DNA of 11,948 nt, from contig JBKPSO010000317.1 in assembly GCA_046735055.1 (NCBI GenBank), positions 1 to 11,948 of the forward strand, in the 5' to 3' direction. Below are positions 1-7,258 of the stretch, one piece after another. Below the pieces are notes generated by a model that saw only the letters and a list, made by a program, of their open reading frames with translations, made no database searches and was not told the origin of the DNA. The stretch's first letter is position 1; each line of letters starts with the position of its first letter. The stretch is from DATBLE01 sp046735055 (GTDB lineage Bacteria; Actinomycetota; Thermoleophilia; Gaiellales; Gaiellaceae). Made by a program: the position numbers and the translations under genes.

Positions 1-316
1 GTTCCTGATCGCCGGGCTGCTCGCCGGGTTCGCCGGCGTGCTCTATGCCCTCTTCGTCACGAACGTCCAGTACGACACCGGCTTCCGGCTCGGCCTGTTC
101 GCGTTCACGGCGGCGGTCCTCGGCGGGATCGGCAACCTGCCGGGCGCCGTGCTCGGCGCGCTCTGCATCGGCCTGATCGAGCAGTTCAACAACGGCCTGA
201 CCTGGCACACGCCCGGGACCGACTGGACGAACTCGCTGATCTTCGCGATCCTGATCCTGATCCTCGTCTTCCGCCCCGAGGGCCTCCTCGGCGAGCGGAC
301 ACCGGAGGGCGGGTAG
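1..316 (+). CDS. livH: LivH-type branched-chain amino-acid ABC transporter permease, C-terminal part
   Basis: Inner-membrane permease subunit of a LIV-type importer, which pairs with LivM to form the channel for leucine, isoleucine and valine. The gene is open from the left edge of the window, so only about the last 104 residues are seen and the start is missing. The stretch FTAAVLGGIGNLPGAVLGA is the conserved C-terminal permease segment with its glycine-rich helix, and the tail RPEGLLGE matches the usual RPxGLxG ending of LivH and LivM proteins. Hydrophobic segments are visible at the start and near the end (LIFAILILILVF). The stop TAG at 314-316 overlaps the GTG start of livM by one base, which implies translational coupling. 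The family call is secure. The exact substrate of the system cannot be read from the permease. Confidence 0.95.
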   Translation, partial: FLIAGLLAGFAGVLYALFVTNVQYDTGFRLGLFAFTAAVLGGIGNLPGAVLGALCIGLIEQFNNGLTWHTPGTDWTNSLIFAILILILVFRPEGLLGERTPEGG

Positions 317-1785
317 TGACGAGCGTCGCCGACGTCTGGAGGCGCCGCAGCGAGGTCGGCACCCTCTGGTGGCGGGTCCTCGGCAAGACCGGCCTCACGC
401 GGGAGCGCTTCCACGAGCTGCCGACCTGGCAGCAGCGGCTCGGCATGATCGCGCTCGGTGGGGCGATCGCGTTTCTGTTCGTGGTCTTCGTCAACGTGCT
501 CGAGCGCTTCGTCGGCACGTCCGGGCTGAACGTCAGGGTCGTCAGCTTCGACCCCGCCGCCTGGCTGGCGTTCGGGATCCTCGTGCTGCTGCTCGTGCCT
601 TCCTGGCGGGCGCTGCCCTGGGTCGGCAAGTACGTGATCCCGCTCGGGGTCCTCGCGCTCGCGTTCACGTTCCCCTACTACACGGGCCGCATGTTCACGA
701 TCCCCGTCTTCGGCGAGTTCCCCTCGACCGAGACGGCCGTCTACATGATCGTGTTCATCATGATGGCCGTCGGCCTGAACATGGTCGTCGGCTACGCCGG
801 TCTGCTCGACCTCGGGTACGTCGCGTTCTACGCGGTGGGCGCATACACGGCCGCGTGGTTCGCCTCGCTGCAGTTCCCGACCGTGAAGTTCCACTTCGGC
901 GCCGTCGGGATCGACAAGAACCTGGATGGAATCCACGTCTCGATCTGGTTGATCCTCGCCGTCGCCGGCATCCTCACCGCGCTGATCGGCGTGCTGATCG
1001 GCCTGCCGACGCTCCGCCTGCGCGGCGACTACCTCGCGATCGTGACGCTCGGGTTCGGCGAGATCATGCCCCAGATCGCTCGGAACGGGAACAACCTCTT
1101 CAACACCGGCTTCAACCTGACCGGCGGGCCGCAGGGCGTCACCCCGATCGATTCGCCCGGCTTCGGCAACACGCTCTCGCGCTGGACGGGCGGTTTCCTG
1201 CCCGCGAACTACCTGACGGACGCGCACAGCGCGAGCGTCTTCTACTGGACGGCCTTGCTGCTGCTCCTCTTCACGGTCTTCTGCTCCCTGCGGCTGCGCG
1301 ATTCCCGGCTCGGCCGGGCGTGGATCGCGATTCGCGAGGACGAGATCGCCGCCTCGGCGATGGGCGTCCCGCTGATGCGGACGAAGACCTGGGCCTACGC
1401 CTGCGGCGCGTTCTTCGGCGGGCTCGCCGGGGCGTACTTCGCGGCGTTCAAGAGCTCGACGTTCCCGCAGGACTTCTACTTCAACATCTCCGTCTTCATC
1501 CTCTGCATGGTCATCCTGGGCGGGATGGGGAACGTCTGGGGCGTCATCCTCGGCGCCGCGTTCCTCTCGTACCTGAATCAGGAGGGCCTGGCGAACACCG
1601 GCGCCTGGCTCAACCTCCACTTCGGCACGCAGATCGACGTGCCGCAGTACTCCAGCGGGATCTACGGTGTGATCATCGTCATCGTCATGCTGCTGCGACC
1701 CCAGGGCCTGCTCCCGAGCGCGCGCCGCAAGCGCGAGCTCGAGCTCGGCACGCACGACGAGCCGGCCTACGACGTCACTCACTGA
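316..1785 (+). CDS. livM: LivM-type branched-chain amino-acid ABC transporter permease
   Basis: Second membrane subunit of the LIV importer, 489 residues. Family landmarks are GDYLAIVTLGFGE (about residues 237-249), NLTGGPQGV (from about 267) and RLGRAWIAIREDEIAASAMGV, which match the cytoplasmic coupling region of LivM. The ending RPQGLL is also typical. Around ten hydrophobic stretches are visible. The first 130 residues hold extra membrane segments (about 40-62 and 78-100), the N-terminal extension found in long LivM proteins, so the protein is somewhat longer than the roughly 425 residues I recall for E. coli LivM. The start chosen is GTG at 316, which overlaps the livH stop as TAGTG. The stop TGA overlaps the livG ATG by one base. 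No separate Shine-Dalgarno sequence is needed if translation is coupled. Confidence 0.96.
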   Translation: MTSVADVWRRRSEVGTLWWRVLGKTGLTRERFHELPTWQQRLGMIALGGAIAFLFVVFVNVLERFVGTSGLNVRVVSFDPAAWLAFGILVLLLVPSWRALPWVGKYVIPLGVLALAFTFPYYTGRMFTIPVFGEFPSTETAVYMIVFIMMAVGLNMVVGYAGLLDLGYVAFYAVGAYTAAWFASLQFPTVKFHFGAVGIDKNLDGIHVSIWLILAVAGILTALIGVLIGLPTLRLRGDYLAIVTLGFGEIMPQIARNGNNLFNTGFNLTGGPQGVTPIDSPGFGNTLSRWTGGFLPANYLTDAHSASVFYWTALLLLLFTVFCSLRLRDSRLGRAWIAIREDEIAASAMGVPLMRTKTWAYACGAFFGGLAGAYFAAFKSSTFPQDFYFNISVFILCMVILGGMGNVWGVILGAAFLSYLNQEGLANTGAWLNLHFGTQIDVPQYSSGIYGVIIVIVMLLRPQGLLPSARRKRELELGTHDEPAYDVTH

Positions 1786-2561
1786 TGGCGGATCTCCTCG
1801 TCGCCGAGAAGATGCGCAAGGAGTTCGGCGGACTCGTCGCGGTCTCGGACATCGGCTTCACGATCCCCGAGGGCGCGATCGTCAGCCTGATCGGGCCGAA
1901 CGGCGCCGGCAAGACCACCTTCTTCAACATGATCACGGGCGTCTACAAGCCCACGTTCGGGCGCGTCACCTTCGACGGGAACGACATCACCGGCGAGCCG
2001 CCGCACGCGGACACCGAGCGCGGCATCGGCCGGACCTTCCAGAACATCCGGCTGTTCCAGGACATGACCTCGCTCGAGAACGTGCTCGTCGGCATGCACT
2101 CCCGCATGCACGGCGGCATCGTCGGGAGCATCGTCGGCACGCGTAAGGTCAGGCGCGAGGAGGCCGAGGCGGATCGGAATGCCCGCGAGCTGCTGGCGTA
2201 CTGCTCGCTCGGGGGCCGCGAAGAGGATTACGCGCGCAACCTCCCGTACGGCGACCAGCGGCGGCTGGAGGTGGCGCGCGCGCTCGCGACCAGGCCGACG
2301 CTCCTGCTCCTCGACGAGCCGACCGCCGGGATGAACCCCCAGGAGTCGGACGAGTTCACCGAGTTCGTCCAGGAGCTGCGGGCGAAGCGCGGCCTGACCG
2401 TGCTGCTGATCGAGCACGACATGCGCGTCGTGATGGGCCTCTCCGACCGCATCACCGTGCTCGACTACGGAGAGAAGATCGCGGAGGGATCCCCCAAGGA
2501 CGTCCAGAAGAATCCGCGGGTGATCGAGGCCTACCTCGGAAAGGCGGCAGCTGCGACATGA
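1785..2561 (+). CDS. livG: LivG-type branched-chain amino-acid ABC transporter ATP-binding protein
   Basis: One of the two cytoplasmic ATPases that power the LIV importer, 258 residues. Walker A is GPNGAGKTT (residues 37-45), the Q-loop region is RTFQNIRLF, and Walker B is LLLLDEP with D177 and E178. The signature reads LPYGDQRR (about 153-160) instead of LSGGQ, which is the normal LivG variant (compare LAYGQQRR). The switch histidine is in LLIEHDMRVVMGLSDRI, and the C-terminal tail after GEKIAEGSP is LivG-like. The ATG at 1785 overlaps the livM stop (TGATG). A longer open frame runs upstream through livM, but that part is only the shadow of livM in another frame. The stop overlaps the livF start as ATGA. 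Confidence 0.97.
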   Translation: MADLLVAEKMRKEFGGLVAVSDIGFTIPEGAIVSLIGPNGAGKTTFFNMITGVYKPTFGRVTFDGNDITGEPPHADTERGIGRTFQNIRLFQDMTSLENVLVGMHSRMHGGIVGSIVGTRKVRREEAEADRNARELLAYCSLGGREEDYARNLPYGDQRRLEVARALATRPTLLLLDEPTAGMNPQESDEFTEFVQELRAKRGLTVLLIEHDMRVVMGLSDRITVLDYGEKIAEGSPKDVQKNPRVIEAYLGKAAAAT

Positions 2562-3292
2562 CGGATCAGAAGCCGAACGGCACAGTCCTCGAGCTCGAGA
2601 ACGTCCACACCTACTACGGTGCGATCCATGCAATCAAGGGCGTCTCGCTCGACGTTCGCGAGGGCGAGATCGTCACGCTGCTCGGTGCGAACGGCGCCGG
2701 CAAGTCGACGACGCTGCGCTCGATCAACGGGCTGAACCACCCGCGCCGCGGGCACATCCGCTTCCGCGGCGAGGACATCACCTACGACAAGCCGCACGAC
2801 ATCGTCGCGCGCGGCGTTGCGCAGTCGCCCGAAGGCCGCAAGCTCTTCCCGCGCATGACCGTGCTCGAGAACCTCGAGATGGGCGCCTTCCAGCGCAAGG
2901 ACAAGAGCGACCTGAAGGAAGACCTCGACCGTGTCTTCTCGCTGTTCCCCCGCCTTGCCGAGCGCAAGTCGCAGAAGGCCGGGACGATGTCCGGCGGCGA
3001 GCAGCAGATGTGTGCGATCGGCCGGGCTCTGATGGCGCATCCGAACCTGCTCCTGCTCGACGAGCCGTCGATGGGGCTCGCGCCGATCTTCGTCGAGAAG
3101 ATCTTCGAGATCATCGTCGAGATCAACAAGCAGGGGACGCCGATCCTCCTCGTCGAGCAGAACGCCCTGATGGCCCTGGACGTCGCCCAGCGCGGCTACG
3201 TGCTCGAGACAGGAAAGATCGCACTCTCGGACAGCGCGCGGGCGTTGCGCGAGAACGAGGACGTGCGAAAGACCTACCTGGGTGAAGAGTAG
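2558..3292 (+). CDS. livF: LivF-type branched-chain amino-acid ABC transporter ATP-binding protein
   Basis: Second ATPase of the LIV importer, 244 residues, working as a heterodimer with LivG. Walker A is GANGAGKST (residues 43-51), the signature is MSGGEQQM (144-151), Walker B is LLLLDEP with D168 and E169, and LLVEQNALMALDVAQRGYVLETG is the characteristic LivF C-terminal segment in which the switch position is Gln rather than His. GVAQSPEGRKLFPRMTVLENLEMGA is also diagnostic for LivF. The ATG at 2558 overlaps the livG stop by 4 nt. It is the last gene of the LIV set. No terminator hairpin follows, and the next importer starts 42 nt later. Confidence 0.97.
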   Translation: MTDQKPNGTVLELENVHTYYGAIHAIKGVSLDVREGEIVTLLGANGAGKSTTLRSINGLNHPRRGHIRFRGEDITYDKPHDIVARGVAQSPEGRKLFPRMTVLENLEMGAFQRKDKSDLKEDLDRVFSLFPRLAERKSQKAGTMSGGEQQMCAIGRALMAHPNLLLLDEPSMGLAPIFVEKIFEIIVEINKQGTPILLVEQNALMALDVAQRGYVLETGKIALSDSARALRENEDVRKTYLGEE

Positions 3293-3334
3293 GCAAACTC
3301 CCGCTAAGCGATTCCGGAACGAAAGGGGGCTTGG

Positions 3335-4150
3335 ATGCGAAAGTACGTCGTCACACTGCTCGCTGTGGCATCCCTCGCGGCGGTGATCGTGGCCGTGGCG
3401 GGGGCCGGCTCGGCGAAGATCACGCCGCCGGCCAAGATCGCGAAGGCCGGCAAGATCGTCTGGTGCTCGGACATCGAATATCCGCCCTTGGAGCTCTTCC
3501 AGGGCTCGAAGGCCGTGGGGGCCGACATCGACATCGCCACCGGAATCGCGACGGCGATGGGGGTGAAGGCCGAGTTCAAGAACGTCGTGTTCGACTCGAT
3601 CATCGCCGCCCTTCTCACCAAGAAGTGCGACGCGATCATCAGCTCCATGAACGACACCGCGGAGCGGCGCAAGGTCGTCGACTTCGTCGACTACCTGAAG
3701 GTCGGCCAGTCGCTGATGGTCAAGAAGGGCAACCCGAAGCACATCTCGACACTCGAGAGTCTTGGCGAGAAGACCGTCTCGGTGCAGTCCGGCACCACGA
3801 TGCGCCAGTTCCTGGCAGCGACCTCCGCGAGGCTGGTCAAGCAGGGCAAGAAGGGGTTCTCGATCAAGACGTTCCCGAAGGACACGGACGCGATTTCGGC
3901 GCTCAAGGCGGGCCGAGTCGACGCCTACTTCGCCGACTCGCCGGTCGTCGCGTACTACGCGCTCAAGGACCCGTCGCTCGCGATTGCCGGGGCGCCGATC
4001 AGCCCGCTCCCGTACGGGATTGCGATCCGGAAGCACGATCCGCTGCGGGCCGCGGTGCAGAAGGCGGTACGCCAGCTCTACGCGACCGGCGCGATGCGCC
4101 GGATCGTGGGGAAGTGGGGGATGTTGCGGGCGGTGGCATTCCTGAAGTAG
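3335..4150 (+). CDS. Polar amino-acid ABC transporter substrate-binding protein (SBP family 3)
   Basis: Extracytoplasmic binding protein of a PAAT-family importer, 271 residues. Residues 1-27 form a signal sequence: MRK, a hydrophobic core from about residue 4 to 22, then AGAGSA as a likely cleavage region. The mature part starts with the lobe-1 pattern W-C-S-D-x-x-YPPLE and continues with VGADIDIATGIATAMG and CDAIISSMNDTAERRKVVDFVDYL. The Ser, Thr and Arg (R111 or R112) there correspond to the residues that hold the alpha-amino and alpha-carboxyl groups in HisJ-like proteins. The lobe-2 aspartate is in VDAYFADSPVVAYYAL. C44 and C98 could form a disulfide. No lipobox cysteine follows the signal, which is unusual for a Gram-positive binding protein. 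A ribosome site, GAAAGGGGG at 3321-3329, precedes the ATG. The particular amino acid bound is not predictable. Confidence 0.95.
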   Translation: MRKYVVTLLAVASLAAVIVAVAGAGSAKITPPAKIAKAGKIVWCSDIEYPPLELFQGSKAVGADIDIATGIATAMGVKAEFKNVVFDSIIAALLTKKCDAIISSMNDTAERRKVVDFVDYLKVGQSLMVKKGNPKHISTLESLGEKTVSVQSGTTMRQFLAATSARLVKQGKKGFSIKTFPKDTDAISALKAGRVDAYFADSPVVAYYALKDPSLAIAGAPISPLPYGIAIRKHDPLRAAVQKAVRQLYATGAMRRIVGKWGMLRAVAFLK

Positions 4151-4180
4151 CGGGCGACGAGCGAAGAGAGGGGGACCCCG

Positions 4181-4975
4181 ATGCTGGCGGCAGTCGAGTG
4201 GCACATCATCTGGGAACGGATCTTCCACCCGGACCACGTGTTCTTCCGGGCGCTGTACACGACCGTCTACATCGCGGTGATCGCGCAGGTGATCGGGGTC
4301 CTCCTCGGGCTCGTCGCCGCGCTGATGCGGCAGTCGAAGCTCCTGCCGCTGCGGCTGCTCTCCGGGCTCTACGTCCTGCTGTTTCGCGGCACGCCCCTGC
4401 TCGTGCAGATCTTCTTCATCTACTTCGGCGCCAACCTCCTGCTCGGGTTCACGTTGATCCCGAACAGCCTCGGTCTCGGCGTCTTCCGGCTCGACGGAGC
4501 GGTGGTGGCCGGGATCCTCGCGCTCGGGATCAATGAGGGGGCGTACATGCGCGAGATCATCCGGGCGGGGATCGACGCGGTCGACCGGGGCCAGATGGAG
4601 GCGGCGCGTTCCCTGGGGATGACCTACCGCCTGGCGATGCGTCGCATCGTCCTGCCGCAGGCCGCCCGGGTGATCGTCCCGCCGCTCGGCAACGAGTTCA
4701 ACAACATGCTGAAGACGACGTCGCTCGTCTTCACGATCGGCGTGTACGAGATGTTCGCCGACGCCGAGATCCACTACTCGCAGACCTTCAAGCCGGTCGA
4801 GTTCTTCGCTGCGGTCGCCTTCTGGTACCTGGTGCTGACCGGGGTCTGGAGCGTGATCCAGGCGTACATCGAACGGCGGCTGGCGGCCAGCGAGCGCGGC
4901 GACGAGGTCTCGTTCTTCGAGCGGCTGGCGGAGGCATGGACACCGGTCCAGGCCTGGGCTCGCGGGGCTCGCTGA
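4181..4975 (+). CDS. Polar amino-acid ABC transporter permease (HisM/GlnP type)
   Basis: Membrane channel subunit of the PAAT importer, 264 residues. It starts 30 nt after the binding-protein stop, with a purine-rich ribosome site (AGAGAGGGG, 4166-4174) 6 nt before the ATG. About five hydrophobic segments are visible: roughly residues 21-48, 56-84, 105-120, a region after 170, and 207-230. FRGTPLLVQIFFIYFG is the conserved family motif. EAARSLGMTYRLAMRRIVLPQA, beginning at E140, is the EAA loop that docks on the ATPase. GNEFNNMLKTTSLV is also typical. Only one permease gene is present, so it probably forms a homodimer. The C-terminus overlaps the following ATPase gene by 40 nt in another frame. 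Confidence 0.95.
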   Translation: MLAAVEWHIIWERIFHPDHVFFRALYTTVYIAVIAQVIGVLLGLVAALMRQSKLLPLRLLSGLYVLLFRGTPLLVQIFFIYFGANLLLGFTLIPNSLGLGVFRLDGAVVAGILALGINEGAYMREIIRAGIDAVDRGQMEAARSLGMTYRLAMRRIVLPQAARVIVPPLGNEFNNMLKTTSLVFTIGVYEMFADAEIHYSQTFKPVEFFAAVAFWYLVLTGVWSVIQAYIERRLAASERGDEVSFFERLAEAWTPVQAWARGAR

Positions 4976-5760
4976 TCACGGCGGCCGCCGAGCAGGCGGC
5001 CGAGACCGTCGTCCGCGCCGTCGGTGTGCACAAGTGGTACGGCCGGCTGCACGTGCTCGACGACGTAAACCTCGAGGTGAGGCGGAGGGAGACGGCCTGT
5101 ATCATCGGGCCGTCGGGGTCCGGGAAATCGACGCTCCTCCGCTGCATCAACCACCTCGAGAAGATCGACTCCGGCCGGATCGAGGTGAACGGCCACCTGA
5201 TCGGCTACCGGGAGCGGAACGGAACGCTCGTCGAGGACTCGGAGGCGTCGACCGCCAAGCAGCGCCGGGAGATCGGCATGGTCTTCCAGCGCCTCAATCT
5301 CTTCCCACACATGACGGCGCTCGGGAACGTGATCGAGGCGCCGACCCGAGTCCTCGGGATCCCGAAGGAACGAGCGATCGCAACTGCGGAGAAGCTGCTC
5401 GAACGCGTCGGGCTCGCCGAGAAGCGGGACGTCTATCCGGGCAAGCTCTCGGGCGGCCAGCAGCAGCGAGTCGCGATCGCCAGGGCGCTGGCGATGAATC
5501 CTGCGCTGATGCTCTTCGACGAGCCGACGAGCGCGCTCGACCCAGAGGTGATCGGGGAGGTGCTCGAGGTGATGGAGGAACTCGCCAACGAGGGCATGAC
5601 GATGATCGTGGTCACCCACGAGATGGGGTTCGCCAGGCGCGTCGCCGACCGGGTGGTGATGATGGACGAGGGCACGATGATCGAGGAGGCGCCGCCGGAT
5701 CGGTTCTTCGACGCGCCGGCGATGGAGCGAACCAAGCAGTTCCTCTCGAAGATCCTCTAG
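4936..5760 (+). CDS. Polar amino-acid ABC transporter ATP-binding protein (GlnQ/HisP type)
   Basis: Cytoplasmic ATPase that drives the PAAT importer, 274 residues. Walker A is GPSGSGKST (58-66), the Q-loop is GMVFQRLNLFPHMT, the signature is LSGGQQQR (171-178), Walker B is LMLFDEP with D195 and E196, the D-loop is SALDPE, and the switch is VVTHEM with H228. The segment GYRERNGTLVEDSEAS between Walker A and the Q-loop is a small insert. The ATG at 4936 lies inside the end of the permease gene, giving a 40-nt overlap and about 28 residues before the usual HKWYG start of the domain. GGAGG sits only one base before this ATG, which is closer than normal, so the true start is less certain than the rest. 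I saw no better ATG downstream before the domain. The stop is within CTAG, shared with the convergent gene. Confidence 0.95.
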   Translation: MDTGPGLGSRGSLITAAAEQAAETVVRAVGVHKWYGRLHVLDDVNLEVRRRETACIIGPSGSGKSTLLRCINHLEKIDSGRIEVNGHLIGYRERNGTLVEDSEASTAKQRREIGMVFQRLNLFPHMTALGNVIEAPTRVLGIPKERAIATAEKLLERVGLAEKRDVYPGKLSGGQQQRVAIARALAMNPALMLFDEPTSALDPEVIGEVLEVMEELANEGMTMIVVTHEMGFARRVADRVVMMDEGTMIEEAPPDRFFDAPAMERTKQFLSKIL

Positions 5761-7256
5761 CCGACGCGGACCGGGAAGTACGGCGGCGACAGGAGGAAGC
5801 CAATCCGGGGCGAGGCGCCCGCGAGCCCGCGTGCCATCTCGAGCGCCGCGGCCACACCGTGCGTCGGGACGAAGCCGAGCTGGCGGGCGGCGACCGAGTC
5901 GCGGCACCCGGCGACGAGGACGGCGCCGACGCGGTCGAGGGCCGGCCTGCAGGCGTCCCAGTCGGCGAACGGAAGTCGGGGGTGGCAGGTTCGCCCCTCG
6001 CGGTAGGCCTGGATCGCCCGCGGGTCGGCCGCGGCCGTGCGCTCCGCCTCGGCGAGCAGCTCATCGTCCGGACCGGAGCGCGTCGCCTGGAAAAATGTCC
6101 GGTAGGGCTGCTGGGTCGGGTGCTGGAAGCGGCGGCGGAGCGGGCTGACGAGGACGACGGTGCCGCCGTCGCGCACGGGAAAGGTGTTGCGCCAGAGCCG
6201 CAGGGCGTGGCCGAGCCCGAGCGTCGCGGCGATCAGCGCGTTCGGCCGTTCCCGCGGGAGGAAGGGAGTCGTGCTGGGGATCCCGAGGCAGATCGCGTCG
6301 AGCGGCTGCTCGAGCAGCGCCGACTCGGTCTCGACGCTCCGGACGAGCGCCTCGGCATGCGCAGCCGATGGAGTTCCGGCGAAGGCGGCGGACGCGGTCA
6401 CCTCGAGCGGGAGCGCAGAGAGCACGCGGGCCCGCAACCCGCCGGGAACGAAGCGGAAGACCCGCGCGAGCCGCGAGCGCCCGACCCGCTCGACGGCCTC
6501 GCGCTCATAGGGGTAGCCGCGGAGCGCGCCTCCGAGGCGCGGCAGGTCGAACACGAGCGACGCGCCGATCAGGCGCGTCCGCGCCTCGACCGCGCGCTCG
6601 AGCGCGAGCGCGAGGTCCCAGCCGGGGGCGAGGTGGGTCTCGAGCAGCGATTCCGCCGTGGCCGCGCGGATCGCCTCGGCCCCCGCCGCGGCGAGCAGGG
6701 CGGCGGGACCGCCGTGCAGGACGGTCTCGGCCGCGGTCACCGAGACGACCAGGTCGGTCTCGACGAGCGCGCGGTGGATACGTAGAGGCGTGCCCGCATG
6801 AGAGCCCACCTCGACGAGGTCCGGATCCTCGGCGTCGTGGACGGCAACCTCGCCGTGGAAACGGAGCGCGAACCCGGGCGTGACGAGGCTCTCGACCGAG
6901 CGTCGGCCGGGGCGGCGGCCGAGGCCGGCGGCGACGAGGATGGTCTGGCGGTCGGTCGGCACGCCGAGCCGCTCGACCTCCTCGGCGGCTGCGACGACGG
7001 CGGCCTGCCTGGGGTCACGAGCCGCCGCCGGGATCGGCAGCGCAGGCGACTCGACGAGGATCGTCACCCTCGCACCGCGGCGTACGAGCGACTCGAGCGG
7101 TGCGCCGGCGAGCGGGAACCGCAGCGCATCGCGGACGGCCGCGCCGACGTCGGCGATCGGCCGGTCGGGCGGGGGCGGCGGTGCGAGCACGACCGCGTCG
7201 TCCGCGGCGGAGGCGACGACCATCCGCGAGCCGTACAGGAGCGGGATGCGGCGCAC
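5757..7256 (-). CDS. LarA/DUF2088 superfamily protein (lactate-racemase-like) lacking the usual catalytic residues
   Basis: A 499-residue protein whose N-terminal half follows the nickel-dependent lactate racemase (LarA) fold. It shows an LLYGS start, VRDALRFPLAGAPLESLV, RRGARVTILV, then LGVPTDRQTILVAAG, GEVAVHDAEDPD and the segment from AETVLHGG. However, positions that carry function in LarA appear changed. The DxTRPxP motif is SPALPIP (residues 71-77), the GTHRP motif is GLGRRP (112-117), the FSGGxK segment that carries the cofactor lysine is LHGGPAA (181-187), and the late QxxKG motif reads AATLG. This is judged against LarA sequences recalled from memory. The protein may be a pseudoenzyme or act on something else, so I would not call it a racemase. 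The start is GTG at 7256, two bases after the stop of the GNAT gene, and it keeps the family N-terminus. An ATG 11 codons later is possible but would cut it. Confidence 0.85.
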   Translation of the reverse strand: MRRIPLLYGSRMVVASAADDAVVLAPPPPPDRPIADVGAAVRDALRFPLAGAPLESLVRRGARVTILVESPALPIPAAARDPRQAAVVAAAEEVERLGVPTDRQTILVAAGLGRRPGRRSVESLVTPGFALRFHGEVAVHDAEDPDLVEVGSHAGTPLRIHRALVETDLVVSVTAAETVLHGGPAALLAAAGAEAIRAATAESLLETHLAPGWDLALALERAVEARTRLIGASLVFDLPRLGGALRGYPYEREAVERVGRSRLARVFRFVPGGLRARVLSALPLEVTASAAFAGTPSAAHAEALVRSVETESALLEQPLDAICLGIPSTTPFLPRERPNALIAATLGLGHALRLWRNTFPVRDGGTVVLVSPLRRRFQHPTQQPYRTFFQATRSGPDDELLAEAERTAAADPRAIQAYREGRTCHPRLPFADWDACRPALDRVGAVLVAGCRDSVAARQLGFVPTHGVAAALEMARGLAGASPRIGFLLSPPYFPVRVG

Positions 7257-7258
7257 GC

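Noticed and set aside
43..1782. Long minus-strand open frame opposite livM
   Set aside because: It is the mirror of a clear livM gene in GC-rich DNA, has a low-complexity charged composition (runs of D, E, R) and no family motifs.
369..1784. Extension of livG upstream through livM
   Set aside because: The frame is open, but the sequence is the Arg/Ala-rich shadow of livM. The ABC domain starts right after the ATG at 1785.
4166..4180. GGGG-A-CCCC as a hairpin before the permease gene
   Set aside because: The loop would be one base. The purine run serves better as the ribosome binding site.
2531..4774. 747-codon minus-strand open frame
   Set aside because: It lies opposite livF, the binding protein and the permease, all with strong motifs. 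Its translation is Arg, Asp and Glu rich without domains.
5034..6785. Plus-strand 583-codon open frame
   Set aside because: It overlaps the ATPase in another frame and the LarA-like gene on the other strand. No motif is seen.
5757..7256. Annotation as nickel-dependent lactate racemase
   Set aside because: The fold matches, but the catalytic and cofactor positions appear substituted, so the activity cannot be claimed.
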